Source of the DNA: Sinonovacula constricta
Lineage: Eukaryota; Mollusca; Bivalvia; Cardiida; Solecurtidae
Assembly: GCA_007844125.1 (NCBI GenBank)
Contig: CM017555.1
Coordinates: forward strand, 24,416,202-24,480,201
Reading direction: 5' to 3'
DNA length: 64,000 nt
Below, piece by piece: positions 22,746-36,000 of the stretch. The notes below the pieces were generated by a model, which did not search any database, was not told the origin of the DNA, and saw nothing but the letters and a program-made list of their open reading frames with translations. The position numbers and the translations under genes were made by a program. The stretch's first letter is position 1. Every line of letters begins with the position of its first letter.

Positions 22746-23986
22746 ATAACAGATCATTCGGATTTATTTAAAAACTAACCTCCCTTGCATATTACATATG
22801 TCATGTAAGCTAATAAAATTTATAAATTTATCAAATAACTCATAATAAAACACTAACAAGTCATAAGTGGTTCATTCTAAAGGATAATTTATACATAGCA
22901 TGCATTATTTTATGACTGGCTTTCAATTGTCACACACTCTTGCAATGACTTTATTACAATTAACACTTACAGGATTATCAAACAATTGTATGCACATGTT
23001 TTTAACCTGATCATTTTTAAATCATACATCTGTGTTTGTGCAAAACAAATACATGTACCACAGAATGTCACATAACCTTCATAAATTATATCACTATATT
23101 GTGTTTTAATGGAATAAAGGATTTTCTTGTCATCTAATATGTACACAATTCAAACAAAATAAATTAATATACCGCATACAGATGAAAGGTGTGTGCAATG
23201 AAATGAAAATATATTACAGATAAGTAAAAACCTATCTTATTGTATAACTTACTATCATGGTTTCATGTATTAATGCCACAGGAGTGACCACGATGTCCCA
23301 GAACTTCATAAAAATCATGCCAGTTTATCATAATTAGCTTTAAGTACACAATTATGACCAAAATGACAGCTAGCCTCCTTAATCTTGTCTTATAATTGAA
23401 TTACTAAAATAAAATAAACAAATGGGTACATTAATATCACATTAATGCCCTAAACACCTAACTGTATTTAACATATTTTTGTCATAATAATTTACACAAA
23501 GATGCCCCCAAAACCACCTTTTTAAACTTTTAATATCACACAGCTTGTTCCAGTACTTAATATTATTACCTGCATAATGACCTCAATACAAAATGCCTTC
23601 TTTAATGACTTATATTCATTAGGTCTGGATGTGGCATTTCTGTCAGATCACATACCTTTACAATGGTTTTGTCACACTAATGCCTATGTCACACAAACTA
23701 TACAAAATCAACTGACTTGGTTTAATCACATAACTTGATTAGATTTCATGTCAAATACACTCTTAAATAATCACATAATTTCATTTCCTTAATGCAACAG
23801 TACAGGCTCAAACACATCACTTCGTAATCTAACATCACATGGATGCTGACACAATGTCACATTAATTCACCAATATCTTACAAAGGTCTTGTTAAATCAT
23901 GAAACTCCATGCAATAATGCCAAATGGATGCTGTGTTAAATCACATGTAATGTTACATGGCTGCACTAACTGTCATATAGCTTGGG

Positions 23987-24089
23987 TCAAAATATATCTG
24001 GGCACTTGGACCAGTCTTTGTCCCAGTATTTCCCTGTGAACAACCAGTCTTCCTTGTCAGTAACTGGGTTTGTGCCGAGTCTGAACCAT
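23987..24089 (-). CDS. ORP gene, exon j (last coding)
   Basis: 103 nt to TGA. Acceptor TTTTTTCTAG. It encodes [20 protein letters not shown] and the family C-terminus DWSKCPDIF. The exon continues as 3' UTR below 23987; the first exact AATAAA on this strand is near 22949-22954. Confidence 0.93.
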
Positions 24090-27000
24090 CTAGAAAAAAT
24101 AACACATTAGGAAAATCATTAAAATAAAGAGTATAATCTTAATAATCATTCAGGTAAGAAATACTACAATCTTATGAAGAAAAAGGGAACCAATAAAGGC
24201 CTTTAAAATGGCCTTCTGTAGCACTCCCAACCAAAAGGGAATACTACCATACTGGAAAATCACAGTCGGAAGGGCCATTACTCAATTAGTGTGTGTACTG
24301 AATGTTACACTTGATGCATGAGTTTGCTACACAGCCATTGGACAACTTGGCATGACAGCTGTTGAGACCGCTAGGCAAACAATTAGATATTTTGTGCTGT
24401 GTAAAATGACTTAAAAGGGACTGCTTTGTAACAAACTAACAGAAAATAAGTCAACCAGTGATGACATGATAACTATGAATTGTCAAAACATGTGTTAAAA
24501 ACAATGATTTATAATGTGAAATCCAATTGTCAATAGAAAAGGAATGGACAAAAATAAAAGGACTGCCTTGTGTTAAAAATGAAATAATACAAGTGTTCAA
24601 CAACTTCAATGTATGCTGTAGTTATAACTATGAATACTGGGGCTGAGCACTATTGGGCTGCATGGGATATGATACACGTTGTCTGTGTCAAAGGATATGT
24701 GATCTATTAAAATACCTGCAGTTTGAGTAATTGTTAAAGAATAACTGATGATATGAACAACAGAACTCATTAAAATATATTGACCCTTCAACTAAGCAAA
24801 AGGGAGTAAGTTTAAAACATTGAACTTTCTTAACATAACTTCTATTTTTTAACAAGAGCTATCAAGAGACAGCCTGCTCCACCATATTTATTGTTTTGTT
24901 TTTTAAATAAACTGCTGCAACCAATTATGATTCAAGAGTGACATCCAGCTCCATACAAATGTCTGGGTAAAGACACCAGGGCATAGCAGGTCAGCTGGAA
25001 GACATTCAAACATTAAGTCTTTCGCCCCAAATGGGACTCAAACCCACATGGTCTGAGCAGTCAGAGGAGTACATAGTGGGTTAACTGCTAAGCCACAGGC
25101 GCCACCCCGGCAACCTAATTATTGCTTGACTGCAACAAAATAGTTTATCAATGCCGACAAAGATGCTGATAAAGGTTTACATTAAAAGCTTAAAAAGCTT
25201 TGTACGGTGGAGCCAAAAAACAGTTTTATACCATTATAATCATGTGATAATTTTAATGTAAGTAATCAAGGGAGACTATTCTATCAGTTATGAAAAAATG
25301 AAGACGCTTAATCTCTAGTTATCTCCCTTAGCTTATTTTTTGTTTTGATTGTGGCTTAAATATTAATAAAAGAAAAAAAAAAGAACTTACAGAGGAACCC
25401 ATTCATCTCTGTGTTTTTTTCTTTCTTTCCGTGCCATTCGTTGTTTTTCTTCAAGGCGATTCTTCTCTTCTCCGGCCAAGTCTGAATACATGTAGAAGTT
25501 AACTTTAGGCCAAACCAAACCATGCCTACAGAATTTGTCTTAGGTGCTTGACTTAAGTTCAGAACTAGATCCATATGGAGGTCGTGAAAAGGATGTAGCA
25601 TGGCTTTTGATGTCCATGGTTTGCCCACATTTCTTAGTTTACAATTCAACTGCCCTTATCTTGATTATGTGCAGATTATTGGACTTAACATTGATTTTCA
25701 TTATTAAGTCATTTATAAAATTATAATGTACGTACTAAAGTGTTAAACTGGTAACAACTTTCACTGGACAGAAACACTTATAAGAAAGAACTATTTTCTG
25801 CATCAACATAAGGTGGACAAAAATTGTTAATGCCTCCAAATGTAATAACCTGAAATATGACCTTGAAGGTTGCATTAGCAAATGGTCTGTGGGACACACC
25901 TTCATGGGTATGTGAGTAAGAAAGTGAAGTTTGATTGAGTACCTTCAAAGACAATTTATGGCAGATGCACAAACATATAGCATGAGAAGTAATGTATCTG
26001 CCAATCAAGTTAATTACTACTTTCACCCTAATAGTTGCACTCAAATATGTTAAGAGCACCACACATTCAAATGTGTCTATTACATGAAGTTTGATTAAAG
26101 TACTATAAATAATATAGATATGAATGAGATACAAAAATGGGATGAATAGACAGAAGGATCGCCATACAGATAGTGAAATTGCTTTATGCTACCTAATGCG
26201 GGAATTAAAATCTTGCTTGGTGAAATACCACATTTCCATATATCTATCTAAATGGTACTTTTTATTCTCAATAACTGTCTGGTATAGCCTATCTCCTAAT
26301 ACAGTTTTGTACTGACAATCTGCCATTTTATTTTATTCAATGAGGCAATTAATATGTAATATTATACAATTATTTTCTTATTACCTGGGAAATATGCTAT
26401 GATATTGACCAATACTGTTTTATTACATGAACTATAAATAGTTAATAATAAATAGTTTTTATTTCTTTGATAATTATCTAAACTTAAATGCAAGAAAATA
26501 GTTTACCTTTTTTACCTTCGTGAATATTGTACGTCTGAGATGAGTATCCCACAATGCGTACAATTCTATGGAAGTTTGTAGATGCGCGTGCATAATATAG
26601 ATGGAAATTTTGCCTTCTATTAATAGACCGGTTAATATCAGCAAAAGTGGGTCAATATCTATATTTATTGACTCGAATGTTTTGGAGGGGTGACCAATCA
26701 TGTTGCATCTATTTATAGTTCATGTAATAATTATTCTTACCTATATTTCCCTCCTCCAATATCCTCACATCTGGCCGCAGTCTAGAATCTGTTGGGGGAA
26801 GTGTAAGCAGCATACCTGCCTTTAATTCGTTGAGGCCCATCGCAAATAAGGTGAAACTGAAGTACTACAAATAACAAAAAACACCAGAATGTATTGTAAA
26901 TTGTAAGCATTTGAATCTGTTACTCTCATTTCGGTCAGTATATATTAGTAATAATTTGAAAAAATATGGCTCAACTTAAGGTTTCACACTCTATTTACTA

Positions 27001-30000
27001 TCTGTCTAATGTGGATTAAAATTTATTAAATGAGTATAAAAATGAAGCAAATACATTGTATAGATGGACTATTGTAAATAAGAGTCAAGAGTGCAATAAA
27101 AATAAACTATTCATTTGGGTGGTTGAAAAGTAATGAAGTAGTTCTGAAATCTGAGTTGTACCTAGGTATCTAGTTAAATTAATTTATGTTCTCTTAAATC
27201 AATTATTTGCTGGCCAAATTAGTATTACATTAACAACCAAAATATTGGCTGTTCATAAGGTTTATGTTTCAAGCTGTATGTCAAATAATACTTTTTTTTA
27301 AATATATGTTTTTTCTAGAAGTGTACTGATTAATTTTGTTACATAGGAAAGTATAGGTACAACATGTCTGTATAGTGGCTTGTTTGTTTATTGGCTTTAT
27401 CATCCCACCAACAGTATTTCAGTTATTTGGAGACAGTGTCCACTTGAAGCAGATATAGTGCTGCCTTCACTTTGCGAAGCATGCCGTGAATACCTGGCAT
27501 GATACCACACTTAGTCACATTATCCTGCAACCGGGGGAACCAGTTGTGGAACTACCCTTATATTGCTTGAGCATTAGCAAGGGAGCTATGCCACTACCAT
27601 TTTTAACGCCTTTGGTGTGTCGTGGCCTGGGTTCGAACCCGGGGCCTCCCGTACCTGGAGCCAATGCTCTACTGATTGCGCTACCAGGTCAGGTATATAT
27701 AGTGTCTTGTTTATTACTAACTGATACAAGGAAGAGAGGGGACTCTAGGCGATAAGTTGGCGAGGCTTATCATTAGAAGCCAGGACCAACAAGTTTACCT
27801 TTTCAGATCCGTCGGGTCGTGGAGTGGTATGCCAGAGCATCACTTGATCTGGGATCTGGAGGTTAAAGGTGGAGAAATGGTGTGTAGGAATGTTATCATC
27901 CATCTCAGTGTTGCTTCCATTCTCCTGAAATATATAGAATAAACAATTCAAGATAAACATTAACTTAGACATATTCTACATAAACTTTAAATAGAGAACA
28001 TTTACAAATTTGGAACATATGCACTAAAGGGTATAATAATTTATTTATGTTAAAAAGTATGGATTCCCATGCTTGTTTGTGCCCAGCCTTATTTCTACTA
28101 TTTCAAGTATATGGTCTTATCACCAAGGTATGATATGAATATAAAAAAGGTAAATGTGCATGCTGACATGTTTAAAAGATGCAATACCATGGCCACAAAT
28201 TCATTTCCTTACCACACCTTTCCCTTTGGGCTTAAATAAATTTTCATATTTTCTGAATTATAGCAAAAATTTGGTCTTCAGAAAAACCTGTTTCTTTTGT
28301 CTAGCTGAAAACACAGTAAGAAATGGTTCAAATCCTTAATGGTGAGTATCATATCATTGGCAAAATATTATGCTAGTTTTTGTGTGTGCGTTGTTGATTT
28401 TTAAATTATAAAAATCATAATGTTGCTTCCTCAGAATTCTCCCATAACTTAACATGTTATTCTCTTGACATGAATATTCCTCCTAATGAAAAAGAGCATA
28501 ACTCGAAAAATATGTGCTAAATGCCAAACGAATCATGCGCAAAAAAAACAGCCTGTGGCTACTCCCAAAAATGTTTCCAAGAGAGATCCACTCTTCCAAC
28601 ATATTAGAATGACATTATTCTGTCTTGGATTTGATCTGAGAACTCTCTATATTTGAACAATGACTAAATCCCACCATATTGGGTAAAAATTTAATTTTAA
28701 CAATCACGATGATACAGTAATTTTCAGTCTAACTTACTTGCTAATAAGATATAATGCAAGAAACTAAGCAGAAAGTAGTGCAGATCCTGATCAGATATAT
28801 CCCAGCAGGAGTCGGCTGATTAAGATCTACACTTTTTACCTCAGCCTAATCAATTCATGCTAAAGAGGTGACATCTTGCATACCATAAGAATGTATTAAA
28901 TAATTTGACTATTAAAGTCATGAAAATTCAATTGTATTTGTAAATTATACATCGAAAAACCTTTCAAACAAAAAGCATGGCAGATGTAAGTTTCTTAATC
29001 TGACATTCATCAGCACAGGCTTCCCATCCCTCTTCTAATTTACAAATTTGTTTGTTACATCTCATTGGCACCATTAAGGTTAGATTGGGAAGGTTCAGAT
29101 AATTTTTGTTATAAGAAGATCCCAGAGATTTGTGTGGGTAAAACCACCAGTGCAATGCAGGTCAGCTCAAAAACCTACCAACATGAACGTTTCTGTTCTG
29201 ACTGGGATTTAGCTCACACGTAGAGGGGCTGAGGAGTTACAAGTCGGCTCAGCCATTTGCGCATCCAATTTATCTAATGAAAATCATGGATGAATGTATA
29301 TGATGAAAGTGGTGACTGAGGCACAGAGGATAGAGGCTTTGTAACCAACTTGTAACTCCTCAGTCTTCCTCACATTTTGGGTTTGAGTCCTAATCAAGGC
29401 GAGAACTTTCATATGGGAAGGTCTTCAAGCTGACCTGTGGTGCCATTGTGGTTCTTAAAAGACATCTGTCTGTGGTCTTCATTTATCTATGATCGCTGGA
29501 TGTCCCCAATATGATCATATTTACGACATATAAAAGCAAACTCCCAAAATAGTGACTTACTGAGACAGTGTGTTTTGGACTCTCCTGTTTAGTCTTCAAG
29601 TAGTCCTCATACTTGTCCTGATCCACACCAAACAGGTTGTAGACCCAACTGCCATACAATGCCTTCACCTTCCTCTTGCTGGAGAAGGATTTTTTTTAAA
29701 TATATTAACTCAACTAATTCTTACCTTCAAACCTACATTTTATAAAAACAAAACAATATAAGCTATTTACATGACAATGGCAATTATTTTTTGTAAAAAA
29801 AGTCTTAAAAATATCTTCTTTTTACACTGTACTTAAAGTTAGCAATATTATCAGATTAACAATTACAAATATAAGCAATACCATTGAACGGGTTAAAAAT
29901 GTCCAAACACACCTAAAACAATGTAATAAAAGACTTTCTAACTAATACAGAGTAAAAGCATGCAGTTTTGCATCCACTTAATATACTTACATAAATCTCA

Positions 30001-33000
30001 AGATTAAAAAGATAAGTAAACAAAGCATTTCTTCAATACAAACCTAGAGAATACTTATTTTAAACTAGTTATGATTTAAACATATACAAAGAACATGTCA
30101 CAAAAGCTCCAATTAGATTGGATCTTAGATGTGTCCTTCCACTCTATATAGAACTCCAACCCCTCCCTCACCCTGCTTGAAGTTCAACACCCATCAAAAG
30201 AGGCAAACTGAACAGCAGACATAAGATAACCATAAAATGTTGAAGCCCCACTTTAAATTTAAAATGTGTCCCTAAATTATTATAAAGATCCTTTACCAGA
30301 CCCCCACCACTACTTAACACACATTATAACCATGTGATCTGATTGGTCAAGGGTAAATACATGTTAACAAATCACAACTCAAAGAATTCCCACCCTAAAA
30401 TCATTCCCAAATTATGCACCCCACTTTTTATTAAGGATATTCAAGCAACCTGACTGACCAAGAAAGTCTAACAATGGACCACTAACTTAAGATTAAGATA
30501 TGTTCCTCCTATCTATGTAGATTCTTCCCAAACCAGCCTCCATGCTAAAATTTAACTCATGTTTAAACCAAGCAATCTAATTGGTCAGTGTACACTATAT
30601 GTCAACCAATCAAATCTATACACAGCCCACTTACTTTGGATCTAATATGTGTCCCTCCACTCTATGAAGATCTTTTCCAAACCAGCCACCTTGCTTGAAG
30701 TTCAACACAGCTTTGTGTTTCGTTTTATGGTTCACCACTTCCATAACACCAGTCTGAAATTTAAAAAATGAGTATAAAAATAAAATATTATTAATATATG
30801 TGGTCCTTTATGTTAATTATATCAAGAAAAGAAATTTTAGTAAAGTAGAAGTGGTAAAAGTTTTAAAAAAGGCATATTGAAATAAAAGTAACTGTGTCTC
30901 TCAAGTTGTAATAAAATAAAAGTAAAGATGTTGACAAAGTTGCAAGACACTGTTTAACTATTGATAGTTCTGAACAGAATCTTACTTTATATTGTAACAA
31001 GTTAATGTCGTCTACACTGTTATTAGTCTGAACAACAGAGTGGAATACATGAAATAATATACGTGATCTCAGAAGTAAGTTGTCACATGGTTTCCTTAGT
31101 TTAAAAACAGCTATCTCTGCAGCATGGCTCAGATATGAAATCCCTGTTTGCAATGACAAGAGCAATAATGCTTGACAAATATTTAAATCTGTTTCAAACC
31201 TTATAGTGTTTTAAACCTAATAAGTCATGTAAAAAAAAATCCTAAAGTAAAGATGTGCAAATTTAATTTGGTATTGATTTTTACTCAAGATTCGAAGCCC
31301 AAAGTGGGGAAGCGCACATGTATGGGTGTGCACAATCTATTAGGGTGCACAATGTATTGGACTGCACAATGTATGGGTATACACAATGTATGGGTTCACA
31401 CAATGTATGGGTTCACACAAGGTATGGGTGCGCACAATGTTTGGGAGTGCACAATGTATGGGTTCACACAATGTATGGGTTCACACATGGTATGGGTGCG
31501 CACAATGTATGGGGGTGCACAATGTATGGGTTCACACAATGTATGGGTTCACACACAGTAAGGGTGCGCACAATGTATGGGGGTGCACAATGTATGGGTT
31601 TCACACACGGAATGGGTGCGCACAATGTATGGGGATGCACAATGTATGGGTGCGCACAATGTATGGGTTCACACATGGTATGGGTGCGCACAATGTATGG
31701 GGATGCACAATGTATGGGTGCACACAATGTATGGGGGTGCACAATGTATGGGTTCATGCAATGTATGGGTGCACAAAATGTATGGGGGTGCACAATGTTT
31801 TGGAGTGCACAATGTATGGGGGTGCACAATGTATGGGTGCGCACAATGTATGGGTGCGCACAATGTATGGGTTCACACATGGTATGGGTGCGCACAATGT
31901 ATGGGGGTGCACAATGTATGGGTTCATGCAACGTATGGGTGCACAAAATGTATGGGGGTGCACAATGTATGGGACTGCACAATGTATGGGTGCGCACAAT
32001 GTATGGGTGCGCACAATTTATAGGGGGTGCACAATGTATGGGTGAGCACAATGTATGGGTTCATGCAATATATGGGTGCGCACACAATGTATGGGTGCAC
32101 ACAATGTATGGGTGCACACAATTTATAGGGGGTGCACAATGTGTGGGTGAGCACAATGTATGGGTTCATGCAATGTATGGGTGCGCACACAATGTATGGG
32201 TGCGCACACAATGTATGGGTGCGCACAATGCATGCAATTTACAGTGCTTACATGCTCAATCCAGATCTTCCCAACTATCACATTGTGAACACAGCAGTTG
32301 ACATTTTGCCAAGTGTATGTCTCCCCATGGCTGAAATTATAATTAATAAATAGTAATTAATTATAATAGAAAAATAAGTTAATAATTATATAATTAACAA
32401 AAAAATGAAAAATCATTTTTATACTGCTTAAGTTAATACCTATATAAATCTTTAAACATACCATAGACATGCTGATTTAAAAACATATACTTATTTATTA
32501 AATAAAATCACTTTAATTAGAATTCATGCCAGGGTTATTTAATTCTAATTAAACTTCATTAGCAAAAAATATGTATTTTTTTAATACTTTTGCCCCAATC
32601 ACTTTGCCACTCCCTAAATAATGTTCAACATCAATATGTCAAACTCAACAAAGTATGTCTTAATTAGTTATGATAAATCCTTTTTAAAGTACAAAGAAAA
32701 ATATCTTAACACTTAAATCAATATTCTCCAAAAAACAATTCTGATATAAAACCTTAGTGACAAACCTTTACCACCCAGCTACAAAATTGTCTCATGTTTG
32801 TTAACTCTGCTTTGAATTTTGAATCACATTTCATAAGAATATTCTTAGAAAAAATTCTGAAAGAAGGAAAATTTTCTGTTTACTCAGTTAATTTAAGCAG
32901 TAGAACTTTCTTTGGATTTAACTGGATTTCCTTTCCATACTACAACTCTAACAATTACGGATTCTTGCAAAAAATGAGTCAAGTTTTTCAATGACATCAA

Positions 33001-36000
33001 ACACACGTATTATAGAATTTCGTTCTCCCAGGCCGTGTCTTGTTTTCAACATCTCCATAACTTTGCCTTCTCTTTTCTTTTCTATCCTCTAAACAGTACT
33101 TATTTTCACAAATAGCGAACAATAGGGCAGCATCCTTGCAAGCAGTTTATCTTCAACTGAATATTTTTTTCTTTTTATCATTACTGTCCGTGTAGTTAGC
33201 CTTGTTTATATCTTACCATGTACACATAACTATAAAAAGCTTCATTACAGCTATTTGATGGTGCTTAGTTTATCACAGTATAGTCTAGTGCTATGCAAAA
33301 ATCAATATTTATAAACTGACTTCATGTTTTTAACTAGCTTACTTCATTAAACTGACACATTTATGCCATGATACTGTATAATTCTCAAGTAACAAGGCCA
33401 AATGCTTCCTTATGATCCACTTACTCTGTCAACTCCAGTGTGAGAACTCCCTTTGGATTGATCTCGACAGATTTTCCCCAGAACTTCAACTTTGGATGTA
33501 TTGAGCCATGGAATTTGAAGCTTTTTGATTCGATGTGGAATGCACTTATGGGTGGATGATGACATACTTGTTCTGAGACAAGCCGAAATCCAAGGTCAGG
33601 TCTGAAAAAAAAAAAATCTTTTTTTTTTTTATATCAATAAAACATATTTACAGGGTTTTAGGTTATAAAGCTTTAACATACAGAAATAAACACTTAAAGA
33701 AATTGCCCGAGATTGATTTTTGTGTAAAGTCTAAAGAAAAAAGACCTTACTGATTAATTTTAAAACACTTTTCTGATTGGTCTAAGGTGAAACACAAATC
33801 TGATTGGTCAAGTTTAAAACACACCTTTGGATTGTGAAAAATTGACTCACATTTCTAATTTGTCAAATGTGAAAGACACATCTGACTTGTAAAATTTTAA
33901 ACATGCATCTGAGTAGTTAATGTCGATAAAACACCTAACTGGTCAAATTGGAAACAAACATCTGATTGATTAAATGTGAAACAATGTGATATGAATTAAG
34001 AATCTGGGAATACAGATATGGGTAGCTTTGAAGTTTTGAACAAGAAAAATAAGTCATCAAAGATAATGCAAAACTTCCAAACAAAACAAAACACGAGTGG
34101 TCTACAATATGAAAAATCAAATAACATTACATTATTATAATTAATATCAATTAATATATAAACAAAAATTGAAATTTCTAACAAAAATATAAATCCAATT
34201 CTTGAGCAATGAAGAGCAAATATTAGATTTTCATTTTACCTAGGACAGTTAAGATTCCAATCCCTTCAATAAAGGTATCACATTATGACAGTAAAGGAAA
34301 ACTATCTTTTCCCCTTATTATATCTACTTACAACATAGAAAGTCTTAAGATACCAATGGACAGGGAGAATGTACACAATGAGAATTTCGTGTGTTTTTTT
34401 TGTGTTTTTTTAATTTGCACTTTATTTTTATAGAATTTGATGTTATTAAACAGTTGCTTATTAATGAGAGAGGTGATACAGTGTATTCAGCCATGTAAAC
34501 TTTATCTGTTAAAATATAACAACAAGGACCATAACACATTATTTGAGCAGTAGCAAAATTCTTGAGCAACCATTAGATTTCCATGAACCTATTAGACAGC
34601 AAAAGATCCCCATCCCTCCAATAAATGTCCGTCACATTCTGACAGTAATGGAACGCTTATCTCTCCTCCTTTTCTATCTCCTAACAACAAGAAATGTCTG
34701 TTAATTACCATGGGACTTAGGATAGTTTGCAGACTGGAGCTGCTTAACGAGAGTTACATTGTCCTGTTAAAATGCATTGACTTGTTTCTAAGTTGGATTA
34801 GTCTTGTTTTTATTTAACTGCAAAAGTGACAATTGGCCTTTACATTAAACCAGTGGTTTCAGCGGCACACTGAACATGTTGAAGTCCCAAAAGCTAGGTG
34901 AGTGCCCTTAAGCCTTTATGCTTAGAAAAGGCTGTGTCTTCAGAATCACATTGCCTAGGTTTAAGATCCCAAAACTAGGTGAAACTTAGCTAAATCAGTT
35001 TACGTAATTTAAAATTTTAGTTTTTAGACTTTTATGTTAAAAAATAAATTAATTTGTTAACCAAAACTAAATAATGGAAATAAGACATAAGATCTGATCA
35101 TTAGATTATGTCTAAACATGTTGTCTACAGATTCTATCGTCTGGTTTTGACAATCATTAAGCAGAGCTAGATTGGGGAAACAAATCAAAATCAGTTTTTC
35201 TCACTTTTTTTACAGTCAACAATCAAGTATATCCTTGAATTGTGCAATGAAATAAGTCATGAGAATAAGTCTGTCCCAAACAATTTGCTAATTGGTTCAA
35301 TAGTGATGCAATAACTTAACTACAAGTACAAATTGTGCTGGTCTGTTAGACATGTGCATAAGCAAAACTGTAATTAGATCACTTTAGGGATTCAATTATG
35401 GTCATATTGGCAACATCCTATTAATTATTGGTAGTGGAAGACCCCGTAAATAAGTCTGAGTAGAATTACTGGTGCATTGCAGGTCAGCTGGAAGACCTCC
35501 CCAGTCCAAGACTGGACCCTATGCAGTGAGGGTCTGGGGAGTTACAATTTGGAGATTTAACCACTTAGCCAAGGGCACCACTCTGTTTGACAGATTTTGT
35601 TTTTTTGCAAGGCTGTGTTGTTGTTTTTATGGCCACCTGACCAAGATTTGAACCACAGACCCTAGGATGTGGAGTCATGCATCCTTCCACTGGACTATCC
35701 CCTTCTTTAACCGGTAATAGCTTTTGAATCCAAACAACTATTCACTCTATAGTAGGCAACTTTGTGCAATTTAATCCAAGAAGAATCATAAATCAATAAA
35801 TCAATTTCCCTCATATTGTCTCAATCAATCATTTAGGTTAAAGTAATGGAAGAATTCAAGAATTTATGAATGGGTGCTTGTGAATTATTTGCACAAAGTT
35901 GCATGGCTTGCAGTCATTTTTTCAATCATGGCAAGTTTGATCATGAATGTCAGTCTCGGTAAAACTCAAAGACCTTTTGTGGAATCTTTAACTGCACAAA

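Larger units (their letters stand above)
14861..23986. other. Region between two convergent genes; includes the ORP 3' UTR
   Basis: Strongly AT-rich, few SINEs, no exon recognised. A 134-codon - strand frame at 18669-19073 is AT-driven and unmatched. Confidence 0.5.

Noticed and set aside
31318..32301. Longest open frame in the window (327 codons, +), with overlapping frames on both strands
   Set aside because: It is a 17-bp minisatellite whose unit lacks stops in most frames; it lies in an intron of the ORP gene and extends across exon d on the wrong strand.
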